From Paludibaculum fermentans (GTDB lineage: Bacteria > Acidobacteriota > Terriglobia > Bryobacterales > Bryobacteraceae), in contig NZ_CP063849.1 of the NCBI RefSeq assembly GCF_015277775.1, forward strand, positions 310,001-374,000: a stretch of DNA of 64,000 bases, in the 5' to 3' direction. Both the position numbers and the translations under genes were made by a program. The notes under the pieces were generated by a model, which ran no database searches, had not been told where the DNA came from, and worked only from the letters and a program-made list of their open reading frames with translations. The stretch's first letter is position 1. Every line of letters begins with the position of its first letter. Shown here one piece after another: positions 62,801 to 64,000 of the stretch.

Positions 62801-63715
62801 ATGACCTCGTTTCTGTCCGGCATCCCGGTACAGCGGCTGGATGACTACCTCTTCAGCGCCCTGCGCATCGGCGGCTATCTGGGCGGCGCCGCCCTGCTGA
62901 ACTTTCTGCTCAGTAAACTCTTCTCCACCGTCGGGCGCGTCTCCGCCGACCTGGTCAGGGAACGCGGCGGCGAAGTCGATCTGGAACGCGCGAAGCAGAC
63001 CAATACGGTGACGACCATCGCCCGGCGCGTCCTCTTCTCCCTGGTGTGGGCCTTCGCCATCCTGCTGGCCCTCAAGCGCGAAGTGGGCTTCGAGGTCGGC
63101 CCTCTGCTGGCGGGCGCCGGGGTCGCCGGCCTGGCCATCGGTTTTGCAGCCCAAAGTGTCCTGAAAGATTGGATCGGCGGTTTCTTCCTGCTCACGGAAG
63201 GCCAGATCCGCATCGGCGACGTGGTCAAGGTCGGCGACCTGTCGGGTTCGGTGGAGCAGCTCTCGCTGCGCACGACGGTCCTGCGCGGCTATGACGGAGC
63301 GGTCCACGTTCTCGCCAACGGCGGCATCCAGTCGTTCACCAATCTCACCATGGGGTTCAGTTATGCTGTGTTTGACGTGGCGGTCGACTTCGACGAAGAG
63401 CCCCAGCGGCTGATGGACGTGTTCCGCGAGGTGAGCAAGGAGATGCGTTCAGACGAGACGTTCCAGCGGCTGATCCTGGCCGATATTGAGATTGCGGGTG
63501 TCGACAAGTTCACTGAGCAGGGTGTCGTGGTCAAGGCCCGGCTCAAAACCCAGCCCAGCCAGCAGTGGACCGTCGGCCGTGAGCTGAATCGCCGGTTGAG
63601 GGCCCGTTGCGCGCAGGCGGGCATCACCATCGCTACCGCCCAGCGTGCCGTACAGTTGTTCGAGAAAGGATTGCAGTATGATCCAAATCCAGTCCAACCA
63701 GCTCGGCGGCCTTGA
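62801..63715 (+). CDS. MscS-type mechanosensitive ion channel
   Basis: This 304-residue membrane protein has two or three hydrophobic N-terminal segments (ALRIGGYLGGAALLNFLL, about residues 20-38; TIARRVLFSLVWAFAILLAL, about 70-90) and the pore-lining TM3 GPLLAGAGVAGLAIGFAAQSVLKDWIGGFFLL (about 98-130). The beta domain follows with EGQIRIGDVVKVGDLSGSVEQLSLRTTVLRGYDGAVHVLANGGI, the MscS signature. It releases small solutes on osmotic downshock. An ATG at 63678 overlaps its 3' end. Confidence 0.92.
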   Translation: MTSFLSGIPVQRLDDYLFSALRIGGYLGGAALLNFLLSKLFSTVGRVSADLVRERGGEVDLERAKQTNTVTTIARRVLFSLVWAFAILLALKREVGFEVGPLLAGAGVAGLAIGFAAQSVLKDWIGGFFLLTEGQIRIGDVVKVGDLSGSVEQLSLRTTVLRGYDGAVHVLANGGIQSFTNLTMGFSYAVFDVAVDFDEEPQRLMDVFREVSKEMRSDETFQRLILADIEIAGVDKFTEQGVVVKARLKTQPSQQWTVGRELNRRLRARCAQAGITIATAQRAVQLFEKGLQYDPNPVQPARRP

Positions 63716-64000
63716 GTGGAAACAGCTCTCGGCCTTCGCCCGCGCCTATGAGTTGAGGTCGGGCGACTCGGTCCTGGCTTCGGTGGAATTCAAAAAGGTC
63801 TTCGGAACCCTGGCCGAGGCGAAAACTGCCCACGAGGCCTGGACCTTCAAACGAACCGGATTCCTGACGCCCATGGTCACCGCCCGGGTTGCCGGCTCGG
63901 AGCAGGATGTCGCCCATTACAAGCCCGGCATGATGGGTACGAAGGGCGAGATCTTCCTGCCCGGTGGGGAAGTGCTTCACATGAAGTCCACCAGCTTCTG
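63678..64000 (+). CDS. Start of a gene running off the window; LURP-one-like, uncertain
   Basis: An ATG with AAAGGA seven bases upstream opens a frame that continues to the right edge (107 codons visible). It overlaps the MscS gene by 38 bases. The translation (IQIQSNQLGGLEWKQLSAFA, LASVEFKKVFGTLAEAKTAH, WTFKRTGFLTPMVTARVAGS) has a beta-rich pattern resembling LURP-one/tubby C-terminal-like proteins, but the match is weak. Function is unknown. Confidence 0.55.
   Translation, partial: MIQIQSNQLGGLEWKQLSAFARAYELRSGDSVLASVEFKKVFGTLAEAKTAHEAWTFKRTGFLTPMVTARVAGSEQDVAHYKPGMMGTKGEIFLPGGEVLHMKSTSF

Overview
The window is GC-rich bacterial DNA that reads as a member of the Acidobacteriota, most likely the Bryobacterales (Ca. 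Solibacter / Bryobacter / Paludibaculum type). This is inferred from gene content, not from a marker phylogeny. Supporting features are an Oar-like TonB-dependent receptor with an N-terminal carboxypeptidase-regulatory domain, many secreted twin-arginine-like glycoside hydrolases and Gfo/Idh/MocA proteins, a DUF2934 protein, BlaI/M56 pairs, a PEP-CTERM protein, and an ECF sigma/anti-sigma/CHAT-TPR operon. GTG and TTG starts are common. Genes are densely packed, and most long antisense reading frames are GC-driven shadows.

Positions 1-15.2 kb hold a carbohydrate-catabolism block: the 3' part of an L-fucose isomerase-like gene, a GH78-like alpha-L-rhamnosidase, an Asp/Glu racemase homologue, an IclR-HTH/sugar-binding regulator, a DUF5060 glycosidase, a five-bladed-propeller glycosidase, a GH42 beta-galactosidase, an esterase fused to an SMP-30 propeller, and a GH29 alpha-L-fucosidase followed by a sulfatase. 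Together they suggest depolymerisation of a fucose-, rhamnose- and galactose-containing, possibly sulfated, glycan. From 15.2 to 25 kb lie small exported proteins, a PEP-CTERM protein, tRNA-Thr(TGT), serS, a fused alpha-beta 2-oxoacid dehydrogenase E1, a putative beta-barrel and a HAD hydrolase.

From 24.8 to 34 kb the minus strand carries two blocks. The first is a SurA-like PPIase, a YhaM-type exoribonuclease and a BlaI-like repressor. The second is BlaI, an M56 metallopeptidase with C-terminal 28-residue repeats, and a secreted protein made largely of the same repeats. A divergent zinc-ribbon gene shares the BlaI promoter region, which contains a perfect 16-bp direct repeat. Tex follows. 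From 35 to 39.7 kb is an ECF sigma factor, a zf-HC2 anti-sigma factor, an unknown 299-aa protein and a CHAT-TPR lipoprotein with an intact His/Cys dyad. From 39.8 to 44.1 kb is a four-gene sugar/glycosyltransferase operon, followed by a Flp pilin and a DUF5658 protein.

From 45.6 to 54.4 kb is a plus-strand operon: TonB receptor, a reading frame built from 117-bp tandem repeats, a GH2 enzyme, a DUF6807 protein and a Gfo/Idh/MocA oxidoreductase. A further copy of the repeat core lies inside the DUF6807 coding sequence. The rest holds a YtcJ-like amidohydrolase, a beta-CASP metallo-hydrolase, a PBP4-type DacB, an FmdB zinc ribbon, LexA, a DUF2934 protein, a hydroxypyruvate-isomerase-like protein, an MscS channel and a gene running off the right edge.

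The best candidates for under-described biology are the CHAT/ECF operon, the shared-repeat BlaI/M56 module, and the REP-like repeat family that forms a coupled reading frame and also lies inside a coding sequence.
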